DNA of 64,000 nt from Marinomonas spartinae (GCF_016461715.1 NZ_JAEMUI010000002.1:124001-188000); one strand, 5' to 3'; counted from the stretch's first letter, positions 36,940 through 45,870 are shown. Numbers and translations are program-made. Notes: generated by a model not told the origin, from the sequence alone.

Positions 36940-38169
36940 TTATTTGTTTGGGCCAAATTCCTGCATGTCTTGTTCGACGGCAAGTGCCAGTTGTTTCATC
37001 ACGCCGGGAAATGCACTCACAACACGGTTCCAGCTTGGAATAAAAGGGGCTTCCATGGGATTATCAAGGTACATATTTCCTGCTTTCATGACATTACTGG
37101 CGAACAGTTCAACGGCTTGTTCCTCTTGGTGTACATCTAATTTTAAACCATTAATTTCTGCATCATTGCGGTATGTTTCAATAAAGTCCAGTGCCACTCG
37201 ATAGTAGGTTGCTTTAATGGTACGGAAGGTTTCTTGATTAAAAATAGTACCATTGGTTGCCAATTTTCGGAAAATGGCTTTCGTAATATCAATGGACATT
37301 TTCGAGAGTCCGCCGTCATCGTTATCGGCTGAGAGGTCTTGATGCTTATGATCATAAACATCCGCAATGTCTACCTGACATAAACGGTTGTTTGAATAGT
37401 TACGTTTCATCTCGCTTAGAACGCCGATTTCTAAGCCCCAGTCACTTGGAATACGCAAATCTGTCATCACATCTCGACGAAATGAGAATTCTCCAGCAAG
37501 AGGGTAACGGTAGCTGTCTAAATAATCTAAGTATTCTAAGTTTCCAAAGACTTTCTTGAGAGAATAAAGCAAAGGTGTAACCAGTAGGCGGCTGACACGG
37601 CCATTCATCTTGCCGTTTGCTGTGCGCGAATAAAAGCCTTTGCAGAACTCATAGTTGAAATTGGGGTTTGCGACAGGGTAAATCAAACGAGCGAGCAATT
37701 CGCGATCATAAGTGACAATATCACAATCGTGCATTGCGATGGATTCAGCCTTACCCGCTGCCAAGTTGTATCCCATACAGAACCATACGTTGCGTCCCTT
37801 TCCTGGGTCAGTAGGTGAGAGCTGCTCACCTTTTAACACGCTATCGATGGCACGAAGGCGAGGGCCATCGTTCCAGAGGACTTTGTGCTTTTGTGGCAGA
37901 ACACTGAAAAACTCTAAAGCGTGGCGATACTCCGCTTCAGTTGCTCTGTCTAAACCGATAACGATTTCATCAAGATACGGAACTTGTTTGAGGTGTTCGA
38001 TAATGTTTGGCATGGCATCTGTCGCCAATTCGGAATATAGGCAGGGAAGAATAAGCGACATTGGACGAGTTTTAGCAAATTCGCACAGTTCTCTCTCCAT
38101 GTCTTCAAGCGGACGGTTGGCTAAGTTGTGAAGTGTGGTGATAATGCCGTTCTGGTAAAAATCGCCCAT
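36940..38169 (-). CDS. gpgS: Glucosyl-3-phosphoglycerate synthase
   Basis: Transfers glucose from an NDP-glucose to D-3-phosphoglycerate, the first step of glucosylglycerate synthesis. It is 409 residues, GT-A fold. Metal-binding DCD at 148-150 in AMHDCDIVTYD; other family features RPMSLILPCLYSEL, IGLDRATEAEYRHA, GKGRNVWFCMGYNLAAGK and YPLAGEFSFRRDVM. The retaining GpgS/MpgS family is clear; glucose rather than mannose specificity is inferred from similarity to GpgS and the GH13 partner. An AAGGAGATACAAT site is near the ATG. 94-base gap to the phosphorylase. Confidence 0.88.
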   Translation of the reverse strand: MGDFYQNGIITTLHNLANRPLEDMERELCEFAKTRPMSLILPCLYSELATDAMPNIIEHLKQVPYLDEIVIGLDRATEAEYRHALEFFSVLPQKHKVLWNDGPRLRAIDSVLKGEQLSPTDPGKGRNVWFCMGYNLAAGKAESIAMHDCDIVTYDRELLARLIYPVANPNFNYEFCKGFYSRTANGKMNGRVSRLLVTPLLYSLKKVFGNLEYLDYLDSYRYPLAGEFSFRRDVMTDLRIPSDWGLEIGVLSEMKRNYSNNRLCQVDIADVYDHKHQDLSADNDDGGLSKMSIDITKAIFRKLATNGTIFNQETFRTIKATYYRVALDFIETYRNDAEINGLKLDVHQEEQAVELFASNVMKAGNMYLDNPMEAPFIPSWNRVVSAFPGVMKQLALAVEQDMQEFGPNK

Positions 38170-38248
38170 TATTGTATCTCCTTGAGTGTTAAATCATGTT
38201 GCCGATTGCGTAGCACGAATATCGCTTAAAGAACGCGTATTTTTCTTG

Positions 38249-39085
38249 TTATACAATTCCTCGTGAAGCGAGGGCTTTGTTGACGGCTTGTGCCCATCCT
38301 TCTGGTCCATAGGCATCCGTTAACCAAGCATCGTAGCGTCCTGGAATTTCAGGTGGTGCATGAACAGGTGAACGCACTACAACGGGAATATCCGCTTTAC
38401 TTAACATGCCAATATCGTTTTCCCCGTCCCCAAGGGCCATGCTGGTCACGGTGCTTTGGTAGAAAGCAGCATACTGTTGACTCAGCCATAACATAGCACG
38501 AGCTTTATCGCAGGATTTGCCCATAAGGTGAGTAAAGCGTCCACCCTTTTGCACTTGGATGTCAGTGTCTTTTAGCGCGTCTCTAAAAAGGTTTAAGGCA
38601 TTAGCCGAATCTTTCCAGACCATGGGCTCTGTAAACTCGCGCTGCATCGCCAGCTTGGCACTTTGTTCCGTTAAGCCTGTTAGCTCAGCCACATCTTGCC
38701 ATGTCATATCGCTAAAGCGTTTAAATTGAAAGCGGCTGTTTAAAGGGGTGGTGATGTCTATCAGGGTTTGTCTATGTGGGCCAAATGCTTTCAGCCAATA
38801 ATGACCATGGTCTTCTAAGCCGTGTTTATCCTGATCCCCATTGTTTATAAGGCTTAGTTCTTTCGGAATATAGACCGCTGCACCATTTTCAACGATAAAC
38901 GGATCTTTATGGCGTAGTGATTGGCGTAAGTCGTTAAGTTCAGCAAAAGTTTTGCTAGTGTTTAAAATACACGGGATGGTGAAAGTTTGAAGCGCTTGGA
39001 ATGTAGAAAGAGCGGGGTGAAAACTGTATGTATGATGGTCCAATAAGGTGCCATCTAAATCTGTGAATACGAGTAGTTGTGTCAT
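38249..39085 (-). CDS. Glucosyl-/mannosyl-3-phosphoglycerate phosphatase (HAD)
   Basis: 278 residues. HAD motif I VFTDLDGTLLD (catalytic Asp9 and Asp11) and motif IV MALGDGENDIGML; family features LNTSKTFAEL, PFIVENGAAVYIP and RFTHLMGKSCDKARA mark the MPGP/YedP group. It removes the phosphate from glucosyl-3-phosphoglycerate to give glucosylglycerate. First gene of the operon, 79 bases ahead of gpgS. The start is uncertain: ATG 39085 fits the fold but has no clear ribosome site; ATG 39124 adds 13 residues and has AAGGAGG too far (about 20 bases) upstream. Confidence 0.87.
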   Translation of the reverse strand: MTQLLVFTDLDGTLLDHHTYSFHPALSTFQALQTFTIPCILNTSKTFAELNDLRQSLRHKDPFIVENGAAVYIPKELSLINNGDQDKHGLEDHGHYWLKAFGPHRQTLIDITTPLNSRFQFKRFSDMTWQDVAELTGLTEQSAKLAMQREFTEPMVWKDSANALNLFRDALKDTDIQVQKGGRFTHLMGKSCDKARAMLWLSQQYAAFYQSTVTSMALGDGENDIGMLSKADIPVVVRSPVHAPPEIPGRYDAWLTDAYGPEGWAQAVNKALASRGIV

Positions 39086-39548
39086 ATTTTTTAAGATCTT
39101 GGTTGGATAGAATGTATCTTCCATCGAACCGTCGATCTATATCCTCCTTCGTCATGCAACAACTGGGAAAGTTAAGTCTCCTTGTTGCTTGTTACCAAAT
39201 TAAGGAACGGCGTTCAAAAAATGGTAAAGGTTTATTGTTCAAAGCAAATCCAATGCCAGTATTTGAAAGTGTTCTACCTTCCCTAATGACTGTTTCTATT
39301 CGTTTTTTAGCTTAGCGGCTTTTATGAACAAATTAATGACAACCTTTCTAAAACACATATTTTTTCCCTTTATTCACATAGATGGAGTGCTGTTAACCCC
39401 TATCTGACAACGGCTGAAGGAGGACATTGCCTTCCTACTTTCTTGTGTGAATGCAGCATGTATACTTCCATGGCTTCACCATGTTTTTGGGAAAATAAAC
39501 GGCTGTTACTTTTGTTTCTTTGATTGGCTTTTGACGGGGATTTAATTG

Positions 39549-39641
39549 ATGTCTCGATCATTATTCACCAAAAAGGTGCGCAACAAAGTAAGGTATTTTA
39601 TAAGATTGTTCTGTTTTGGTGCGATTTTGAATTTTGCGTAA
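39549..39641 (+). CDS. Possible very small basic/hydrophobic protein (30 residues)
   Basis: ATG with GGGGA about 8 bases upstream; product starts MSRSLFTKKVRNKVRYF and ends in a hydrophobic stretch (IRLFCFGAILNFA). A basic N-terminus plus short membrane segment is typical of small membrane proteins. A perfect hairpin lies 45 bases after the stop. Not recognised; could be chance. Confidence 0.25.
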   Translation: MSRSLFTKKVRNKVRYFIRLFCFGAILNFA

Positions 39642-39685
39642 AATGTACCGATGGTCGGTTTAGAGTAGAAATAGCAAGTAGTTAG

Positions 39686-39714
39686 AAGAAAGAAAAGACA
39701 GACTTTTCTTTCTT
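39686..39714. terminator. Hairpin upstream of the DUF3010 3' end
   Basis: AAGAAAGAAAAG / CTTTTCTTTCTT pairs perfectly (12 bp, 5-base loop). It lies 55 bases past the stop of the minus-strand DUF3010 gene and can terminate it. Confidence 0.5.
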
Positions 39715-39768
39715 AGTGATTAACCGTATTTTTTGACTAGAGTGAAATGCAATGGTGAGTGAGCTAGC

Positions 39769-40194
39769 TTATTCTTCACAAAGTGCGATATAGCCTACTG
39801 TGAATGCGCCTTCTTGAAAGGCACGTAAACCCGTTGCCTTGAATGGAATTGGCATTGGATGGTTTTTTAGCACTTCTTTCACCGTTGCACCACTAAACAA
39901 ATCCACCTGAACGGTATTGATTAGTTGAATGGCGGCTTCAATTTTAAATCCGATGGCCCCACCAGCAAATTTCCCTTTTGTTGGACGCTCTTTAATTACT
40001 GCACGGGTTACTTTGTAATCTTCAAACAGCTTTTTCAGTATCAGTTGAAATTTACGAACGCTTTCACAGTCATTTGGGTGGTTCAATGTGTGACGCACTT
40101 GGCGACAGTCGGCGATCTGAAAAAGACCGTCTTGCTTAGAAAGTAAGCAAAGAATGGCTTCGTTGCCTTTGATCTCGATACCACAAGTAATCAT
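39769..40194 (-). CDS. DUF3010 family protein
   Basis: 141 residues, soluble. Starts MITCGIEIKGNEAILCLL, with later KGKFAGGAIGFKIEAAIQL; this matches DUF3010, a marine gammaproteobacterial family with an RNase H-like look (a short beta hairpin with a conserved acidic residue near the N-terminus). No function assigned. Single-gene unit in long noncoding flanks. Confidence 0.75.
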   Translation of the reverse strand: MITCGIEIKGNEAILCLLSKQDGLFQIADCRQVRHTLNHPNDCESVRKFQLILKKLFEDYKVTRAVIKERPTKGKFAGGAIGFKIEAAIQLINTVQVDLFSGATVKEVLKNHPMPIPFKATGLRAFQEGAFTVGYIALCEE

Positions 40195-40551
40195 ATTGGA
40201 TCCTGTATAAGGGAATTTTGGGCATTATGGCACACTTCGAGGAGTGCTAGCAGAGTAAAAAACACTGCTTTGCGAATTCAACACACGTCATATGTAATGC
40301 AAAACAGATTCGTGGTGGTAGATCGTACTCTTTTGAGTTTCATGACTCTTATTTTACAGAAGAATACGCTACTATTTTGGAATATTATTTTGAAAATATG
40401 CATTACACGATATTTTATCCTGATAAATGTCAAAAAACTGTGATTCGATCGCGTCTTCTTATTTTCGATTACTGAGACATATTCTCACAAAATTCTTCCT
40501 ATTTTTGTGAGGTTGTCTCCTATTCTTTAACGAACCATAAGGCTACTTACC
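40195..40551. promoter_or_regulatory. Upstream region of the class V aminotransferase and DUF3010
   Basis: 357-bp divergent, AT-rich control region. CTCACAAAA (40484-40492) and TTTTGTGAG (40503-40511) form a 9-bp inverted repeat 41 bases before the aminotransferase start: an operator candidate. No ORF of note. Confidence 0.4.
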
Positions 40552-41784
40552 ATGACTGCTTCATCGCCCAAGGGGATTTCTCGTCCCCAGGTGAAATCGC
40601 TAGATGAAATCCTTCCTACTGAACCCCTTTTAATGATGGGCGCAGGCCCTGTTCCAATTCCTGAACGTGTTGCTCGAGCGAACTCGGTGGTAATCAACCA
40701 TCTCGGCAGTGTCATGGCGCAAGTCATCAATCAAGTAAAAAGCATGGCACGTTACGTATTTCAGACGGAATCTAAATGGGTACTGGGCGTGGCGGGGCCA
40801 GCATCGGCGGCGATGGAAATGGCTGTGTCTAACTTAATGGAGCCAGGGGAACCGATTCTGTGCATTAACAATGGCTTTTTTAGCCATCGTATGGCTGAGA
40901 TGGCAACACGCATTGGCGCGGATGTTCACGAGTTGCATGTTCCAGTATTGGAAGCGGCAGATCCTGAACGTGTGCGTAAAGCCATTGAGACAGTGCGGCC
41001 GAAAGTGTTGACTCTAGTTCAAGGGGAGACGTCCAACACGGTTTTCAATCATGCTTTAGAAGACATTGCTAAGATCGCTAAGTCCTATGGCTGTTTAGTG
41101 GTTGTTGATGCGGTTTGTACGTTGAGTACCATGCCGTTAAAAATGGATGAGTGGCAAGTTGACGTGGTGATTACTGGTGGCCAAAAAGGCTTGTCGTCTA
41201 TTCCTGGGGTCTCTTTGTTAGTCTTTTCTGATGAGTCATGGAAAACCGTCAAAAATCGCAAAAAGCCGGTTGTGCAATGGTGTTTTGATGCGCAGCTTGC
41301 GGAAAACTTTTGGCACAATGATGGCTACCATTATACCGCTCCTGTGTCGGGTATCATGGCTCTGCATGAAGCGCTGAAACTAGTATGTGATGAATCTTTA
41401 GAGCAACGTTTTGCAAGACATTTACGATGTTCTAAAGCATTGCAAGCGGGTATAGAAGGTTTGGGGTTGAATTTGTTTATTCCTGAATCGTCTCGTTTGA
41501 ATTCGGTGGTGGGGATTCAGTTACCTGAAGGCTTAACCGCAGGGCAAATATGTCGTCATATTTCTGATGTGTATCGTGTGGAAATTGCTGGTTCTTTTGG
41601 TCAGCCGATTGTACGTATTGGTCAGATGGGTGAGCAGTGCCGTGAGCATAACTTATTTCGAACCTTGCATGCCTTGGGCAGCAGCATGCGGGATTTAGGG
41701 ATTAAGGTAGACCAGCCTAATGGTATGGCAGAAATGGAAGCCTGTTTACAACGTATTCCTCGAACGTTATCTCAAGTGGCTTAA
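40552..41784 (+). CDS. Class V PLP-dependent aminotransferase (alanine-glyoxylate or pyridoxamine-pyruvate type)
   Basis: 410 residues. Family motifs: LLMMGAGPVPIPERV at the N-terminus, GVAGPASAAMEMAVSNLM, VQGETSNTV, the Asp in VVVDAVCTLS and the PLP lysine Lys212 in ITGGQKGLSSIPG. Fits the AgxT/serine-glyoxylate/pyridoxamine-pyruvate aminotransferase subgroup of fold type I. The amino donor cannot be read. It is convergent with a YddG-like exporter and followed by a strong terminator; a palindromic operator candidate precedes it. Confidence 0.87.
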   Translation: MTASSPKGISRPQVKSLDEILPTEPLLMMGAGPVPIPERVARANSVVINHLGSVMAQVINQVKSMARYVFQTESKWVLGVAGPASAAMEMAVSNLMEPGEPILCINNGFFSHRMAEMATRIGADVHELHVPVLEAADPERVRKAIETVRPKVLTLVQGETSNTVFNHALEDIAKIAKSYGCLVVVDAVCTLSTMPLKMDEWQVDVVITGGQKGLSSIPGVSLLVFSDESWKTVKNRKKPVVQWCFDAQLAENFWHNDGYHYTAPVSGIMALHEALKLVCDESLEQRFARHLRCSKALQAGIEGLGLNLFIPESSRLNSVVGIQLPEGLTAGQICRHISDVYRVEIAGSFGQPIVRIGQMGEQCREHNLFRTLHALGSSMRDLGIKVDQPNGMAEMEACLQRIPRTLSQVA

Positions 41785-41817
41785 AAACGGCGAATTAGCC
41801 TTAGCCTTTCCGCTACG

Positions 41818-41850
41818 ACCCCCATTTCCCATTTGGAGATGGGGGTTTTT
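41818..41850. terminator. Terminator between the aminotransferase and the EamA exporter
   Basis: ACCCCCATTTCC pairs with GGAGATGGGGGT (one G-U) and is followed by TTTTTG. Confidence 0.88.
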
Positions 41851-41851
41851 G

Positions 41852-42757
41852 TTATGGCTTTTGTACGAGTGATGTTTTGCGTTTTGTGGGCATTAGGCTT
41901 GCAAAAAGAGCACTAGCCGTGATCATCACACAAGCAACCACTTGAGTGTCTGTTGGTGTTTGGTGACCAAACAGGCCAAGCCATGCCGTCGACAGTGCCG
42001 GAGCGGTATAAGACAAGACCCCCAATAGTGATAGATTGCCGCGCTTAACCCCCATATCCCAACAGAAAAAGGCAATACCAACGGGGCCGAGTCCTAAGCC
42101 GATAACGGCCACCCAAGTGTTCGTAGAAAAATGCCAGTGTAAAGGTTCCAATAGTAAGTGAGCGATGACTGCAAGGAGGGTCGTCATCAAGCAATACCAA
42201 AGCACAGCACTGGAAGGCACCTTGTGAAAACGACGGTTGGCGACAGAATAGCCTGACCAAATAAACGCGCAGGCAAACGCCGCTCCATAGCCAAGGGAGG
42301 TGGCTTGTATCTCATGGCTGGAACCCGCGGCGCGAGAATGAAGCATCATGCCTGTGGCGATAAAAGCGACAATCGCACCCAATAGATGGGTCCAAAGAAG
42401 TTTGTTTGTGCTGCTCATCCCTGCCATTAAGACAATAAGTAAAGGCCAAAGGTAGGCAATCAGGCCCGCTTCTATTGGTGGGGCGTGTTGAAACGCATAG
42501 AAATAACAGAAGTGATATAGGAAAAAACTGATTCCTCCCATCAGTTTGGCGCGAGTGGGTGTTTGCTGCCAAGAAGAAACGAGCTGACCCTTTATCAAAT
42601 AGACAATGAAAAACAGCACACTGGCGACACTAAAGGTTAGGGCCAACAGGAGTAATGGCGGGACTGCGTTTGCCTGTGTGGTAAATAACGCCAAACTGCT
42701 CCATAGCAGAATAGCGATGCTGCCAATGATGGTACCTCTCGTGCTGGTCAATGCCAT
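41852..42757 (-). CDS. EamA/DMT-family exporter, YddG-like (copy 1)
   Basis: 301 residues, 10 membrane helices, two EamA repeats. Relatives of YddG export aromatic or other neutral amino acids. The sequence TRGTIIGSIAILLWSSLALFTTQANAVPPLLLLALTFS is nearly the same in the second copy at 43617-44525, and the WPLLIVLMAG, CFAFIWSGYSVANRR and GPVGIAFFCWDMGVKRG blocks are shared. It lies 128 bases after the AraC gene on the same strand, so it may belong to the same operon. AGGAAAAGG upstream of the ATG. Confidence 0.87.
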   Translation of the reverse strand: MALTSTRGTIIGSIAILLWSSLALFTTQANAVPPLLLLALTFSVASVLFFIVYLIKGQLVSSWQQTPTRAKLMGGISFFLYHFCYFYAFQHAPPIEAGLIAYLWPLLIVLMAGMSSTNKLLWTHLLGAIVAFIATGMMLHSRAAGSSHEIQATSLGYGAAFACAFIWSGYSVANRRFHKVPSSAVLWYCLMTTLLAVIAHLLLEPLHWHFSTNTWVAVIGLGLGPVGIAFFCWDMGVKRGNLSLLGVLSYTAPALSTAWLGLFGHQTPTDTQVVACVMITASALFASLMPTKRKTSLVQKP

Positions 42758-42885
42758 GATGCCTTTTCCTCATTTTATTGTTGCATAGGGAGTAAAAGGA
42801 GGAGTATAGCTAGGCCATGACAAATGATCGTTGGTAAAAATCCGCCTATCTCTTGTTAAAAAGACGCGATTTGAATGACTCGAAA

Positions 42886-43605
42886 TTAGTGTGACTGAGC
42901 TCGGTACTGTCCAGGCGTCTTCCCTAAATGCTTACTGAAAAGTTTGACCAAAGCACTGGCGTCTTGCATACCCGTTAGATGGGCGATGTCATCGAGACTT
43001 TTATTAGACTCAATTAATAGCTGCTTGGCTTTGTTAAGACGTTGAGTCAGCAGGTATTGTTTTGGTGTCATGCCAATATAGCGTTTAAATAATATGGTGA
43101 GCTGGCTTTGACTAAGGTGAACAGCGTCGGCAAGTTCTTGAATTAAATAGGGTTGGTCAAAATTCCTGTCTAGTTGGTATTTTGCTTTGAGAACACGTTG
43201 ATCACTTTGTTGGATGTGTTCCTTAGGAATGGGTAATAAATATTCGATGAGGCTTAAAGCTTTTTCTAATGCCAGTGGGTTGGATCCTGTTTCGGACAAT
43301 TTGGATAAAAAAGGTAAATAGGCAATAGCCTGTTCGGATAATTGGATAAAGGGCTGGTCGCTCTCCAGGGTTTTGTTCCAACAGGCTAGGTTATTGATTA
43401 CCAAGCAGCGATTCCTTTGTTCCGCAAAATGATGGTGAGCATGCTGATTAGAAATCAAACACGCTTGCCCCGCTTTTACCAAACGTTGTGTTTTTTCTAC
43501 TTCAAGATAAAGAGCACCCTCAAGTGGCAAGACAATTTGAGTATGGTGGTGCTCGTGAGGCTGGGCGGTACCACTATAAGCCATAATTTCAATGGAATCT
43601 CGCAT
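42886..43605 (-). CDS. AraC-family transcriptional regulator
   Basis: 239 residues: N-terminal cupin-like ligand domain (His-rich PHEHHHTQIVLPLEGALYLEV) and a C-terminal double helix-turn-helix (about 140-236: QELADAVHLSQSQLTILFKRYIGMTPKQYLLTQRLNKAKQLL). It lies between two paralogous exporters; its ribosome site AGGGTGA overlaps the end of the upstream exporter (11-base gap), so translation is linked. Likely regulates one or both exporters; ligand unknown. Confidence 0.9.
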   Translation of the reverse strand: MRDSIEIMAYSGTAQPHEHHHTQIVLPLEGALYLEVEKTQRLVKAGQACLISNQHAHHHFAEQRNRCLVINNLACWNKTLESDQPFIQLSEQAIAYLPFLSKLSETGSNPLALEKALSLIEYLLPIPKEHIQQSDQRVLKAKYQLDRNFDQPYLIQELADAVHLSQSQLTILFKRYIGMTPKQYLLTQRLNKAKQLLIESNKSLDDIAHLTGMQDASALVKLFSKHLGKTPGQYRAQSH

Positions 43606-43616
43606 GATTCGTCACC

Positions 43617-44525
43617 CTATTTTCGGTGGCCTTTTTTAGGTTGGTAGAGGGATATTAGCACGCCAATGACGACGACGATGACCGCTACTATTTGCTCATT
43701 CCCGATCGCTTGTTTGCCAAATAACGCAGTCCATAAAATAGACAGGGCAGGGGCTGTATAAGATAAAACACTTAACAGAGAAAGGTCCCCTCGTTTAGTA
43801 CCGATATCCCAACATAAAAAGGCGACACCTATTGGTCCAAACCCCAAGCCTAAAATAGCGATCCATGTATCTTGAGAAAAGTTGTAAACATGGGGCTCTA
43901 GGGCGAAATGAAAGCCTGTTGCAAGTATGGCTGCGACAATACAATTCCACAAGACGCAGGAAGCGGGGACATTTAAGCGCCGTCTATTAGTGAGTGAATA
44001 GCTGCCCCAAATGAGGCTGGCGATAAAGGCAGAAAGGTAACCTAATATTGTGGGAGGCGTGCTCGTATTATTGCTAGTGGTGGTGTCCAATATTGTGCTC
44101 ATTTGCGTGCTTGAGTGAATCATTAGCCCTGTTCCTGCTAAGGCGATGATCCCACCGATCAAATGTGTCCAATTAAAACGACTGAGTTTACGTGAAGACA
44201 AGCACATGATGATAAGCAGTGGCCACGAATACGCCAATAGGCCCGCTAATAGTGTTGGCGAGTGCTGTAATGCATAAAAATAAAAAAAGTGATAGAAAAA
44301 ATAGCTGGAGCCACTTAGTAACATGGACTTAATTGGCGTGTCTTTCCAGGATTGAACGAGTTCACCGCGCACAAAGTATACAATGATTAAAAAAACACTG
44401 GCCATGCTAAAGGTGATGGCTATCGCCAGCATGGGAGGTACTGAACCTACTTGTGAGGTGAATAAGGCCAAAGAGCTCCATAAAAAAATGGCAATAAAAC
44501 CAATACCCGTCGCCTGTTTATTCAT
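43617..44525 (-). CDS. EamA/DMT-family exporter, YddG-like (copy 2)
   Basis: 302 residues, 10 membrane helices, clearly a paralogue of the exporter at 41852-42757 (shared IAIFLWSSLALFTSQVGSVPPML, YHFFYFYALQHSPTLLAGLLAYSWPLLI, GPIGVAFLCWDIGTKRGDLSLLSVLSYTAPALS). It lacks the loop arrangement of other DMT groups. First gene of the exporter-AraC-exporter run on the minus strand; AraC follows after 11 bases. Confidence 0.87.
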   Translation of the reverse strand: MNKQATGIGFIAIFLWSSLALFTSQVGSVPPMLAIAITFSMASVFLIIVYFVRGELVQSWKDTPIKSMLLSGSSYFFYHFFYFYALQHSPTLLAGLLAYSWPLLIIMCLSSRKLSRFNWTHLIGGIIALAGTGLMIHSSTQMSTILDTTTSNNTSTPPTILGYLSAFIASLIWGSYSLTNRRRLNVPASCVLWNCIVAAILATGFHFALEPHVYNFSQDTWIAILGLGFGPIGVAFLCWDIGTKRGDLSLLSVLSYTAPALSILWTALFGKQAIGNEQIVAVIVVVIGVLISLYQPKKGHRK

Positions 44526-44741
44526 TCGTGTCTCTTTTCGCTCTCTTATCTGTCTGAGCTAGTATCACATGGGATGTTTACGCATTAATCAATAAAGATT
44601 CATCGTATTTAATTTCTCAATGATAACAACTAATTCCGGCTTTTTATAAACAATTTACATGCCGATTCCTGCCCTTTTTCAATAAACATATTGATAGTTT
44701 ATTACAAATAACGTGCACTTAATTGTCATAAAATAAGAACG

Positions 44742-44775
44742 GTGACAGGTTAGTGACAGGTTTGCGTAGTAAGGT
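44742..44775 (+). promoter_or_regulatory. Direct-repeat response-regulator site and promoter upstream of tctC
   Basis: GTGACAGGTT occurs twice, at 44742-44751 and 44753-44762, with an 11-bp period, as for OmpR/PhoB-family boxes. A possible -10 TAAGGT follows at 44770-44775, so the box covers the -35 position, as for activated promoters of this class. The OmpR-type regulator encoded at 48069 is the natural candidate to bind here (inference). Confidence 0.55.
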
Positions 44776-44858
44776 GTGCTCACTGGCTATTTTATCAATA
44801 AAAAATAACACTTTGATACCAGATGAAAAACAACAAAAATAACAAGCAGGAGAATACC

Positions 44859-45851
44859 ATGCTTAACAAGATATCTATCAAGTCTGTTCTTATTTCAGGT
44901 GCGGTTGCACTAACGCTTGCTGGACAGGCTCATGCTTACGAACCCGCTCGTAGTATAGAATGTATTGCGCCCGCGAACCCAGGTGGTGGTTGGGACTTTA
45001 CCTGTCGTAGCGTTGGTAAAGTACTGGTTGATCAAAAATATATCAAAGGTAATGTTCAAACCGTTAACATGAGTGGTGCTGGCGGTGGTGTAGCCTTTGC
45101 TCACACAGTTAGTAAACGCTCAACAGATGACAATCTTATCGTGGCCGCTAGTACAGCAACCACCACTCGCCTTGCTCAAGGCCAATTCCCCGGATTAAAT
45201 GCAAGCCAAGTGAAATGGGTCGGCACCCTTGGTGCGGATTATGGCGTTATTGCGGTAGGGAAAAATTCCAAATACACATCATTAACTCAAATGATGGATG
45301 CTCTAAAGAAAAATCCTGGTGCCGTTAAGTTTGCTGGTGGTAGTGCCTCTGGTGGTTGGGATCATTTAAAAGTATTGATTGCGGCAAAAGAAGCCCACGT
45401 AACGAACCTGCCTAAAATTCGTTATTTAGCTTTTAGCGGTGGTTCTGAAGCTTTGGTTCAAGTAGTTGGTGGCCATATCGATGCTTTTACTGGTGACATT
45501 TCTGAAGTTAAGGGGTTCATGGAGTCTGGTGATCTTCGAGTATTAGCTGTTATGTCTGAAAAGCGTTTACCCGCTCCGTTTAACAACATTCCTACTGCCA
45601 AAGAGCAGGGCATTGACGCGATTGCTCCAAACTGGCGTGGATTTTACGTTCCAGGTAAGGCCGATCCCGCTTCTTATGCTTGGTGGGTAAAAACCATGGA
45701 TGAATTGTATAAGACACAGGAATGGAAAGATATTATGGTGAAAAATGGTTTAATGCCATTCCATAAATCTGGTGCAGAGTTCACTGCGTTTGTTAACAAA
45801 CAAACAGCAGACATCAATACCTTGTCGAAAGAAATTGGTTTGATTCGATAA
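44859..45851 (+). CDS. tctC: Tripartite tricarboxylate transporter periplasmic binding protein (TctC)
   Basis: 330 residues from ATG 44859, preceded by CAGGAGAA. Signal peptide about 1-27 ending in GQAHAYEP. Bug-family fold: CIAPANPGGGWDFTCRSV, GAGGGVAFAHTVSK, VKFAGGSASGGWDHLKVLIA, and RYLAFSGGSEALVQVVGGHIDA. Binds carboxylates in the periplasm and delivers to TctAB. The ORF opens at 44823, but that start is not supported. It heads the tctCBA operon; a hairpin follows before tctB. Confidence 0.93.
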   Translation: MLNKISIKSVLISGAVALTLAGQAHAYEPARSIECIAPANPGGGWDFTCRSVGKVLVDQKYIKGNVQTVNMSGAGGGVAFAHTVSKRSTDDNLIVAASTATTTRLAQGQFPGLNASQVKWVGTLGADYGVIAVGKNSKYTSLTQMMDALKKNPGAVKFAGGSASGGWDHLKVLIAAKEAHVTNLPKIRYLAFSGGSEALVQVVGGHIDAFTGDISEVKGFMESGDLRVLAVMSEKRLPAPFNNIPTAKEQGIDAIAPNWRGFYVPGKADPASYAWWVKTMDELYKTQEWKDIMVKNGLMPFHKSGAEFTAFVNKQTADINTLSKEIGLIR

Positions 45852-45870
45852 CGGTCACTAAATACAGTCG

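Larger units (their letters stand above)
39086..39768. other. Intergenic region of about 680 bp with a small ORF and a hairpin
   Basis: AT-rich. It holds the upstream control region of the glucosylglycerate operon, a possible 30-codon ORF (39549-39641) and an A/T-type 12-bp hairpin (39686-39714). No recognised gene family in six frames. Confidence 0.6.

Noticed and set aside
38955..39155. 66-codon minus-strand ORF starting at the AAGGAGG before the phosphatase gene
   Set aside because: It overlaps the phosphatase N-terminus in another frame and has no protein-like character past the first residues.
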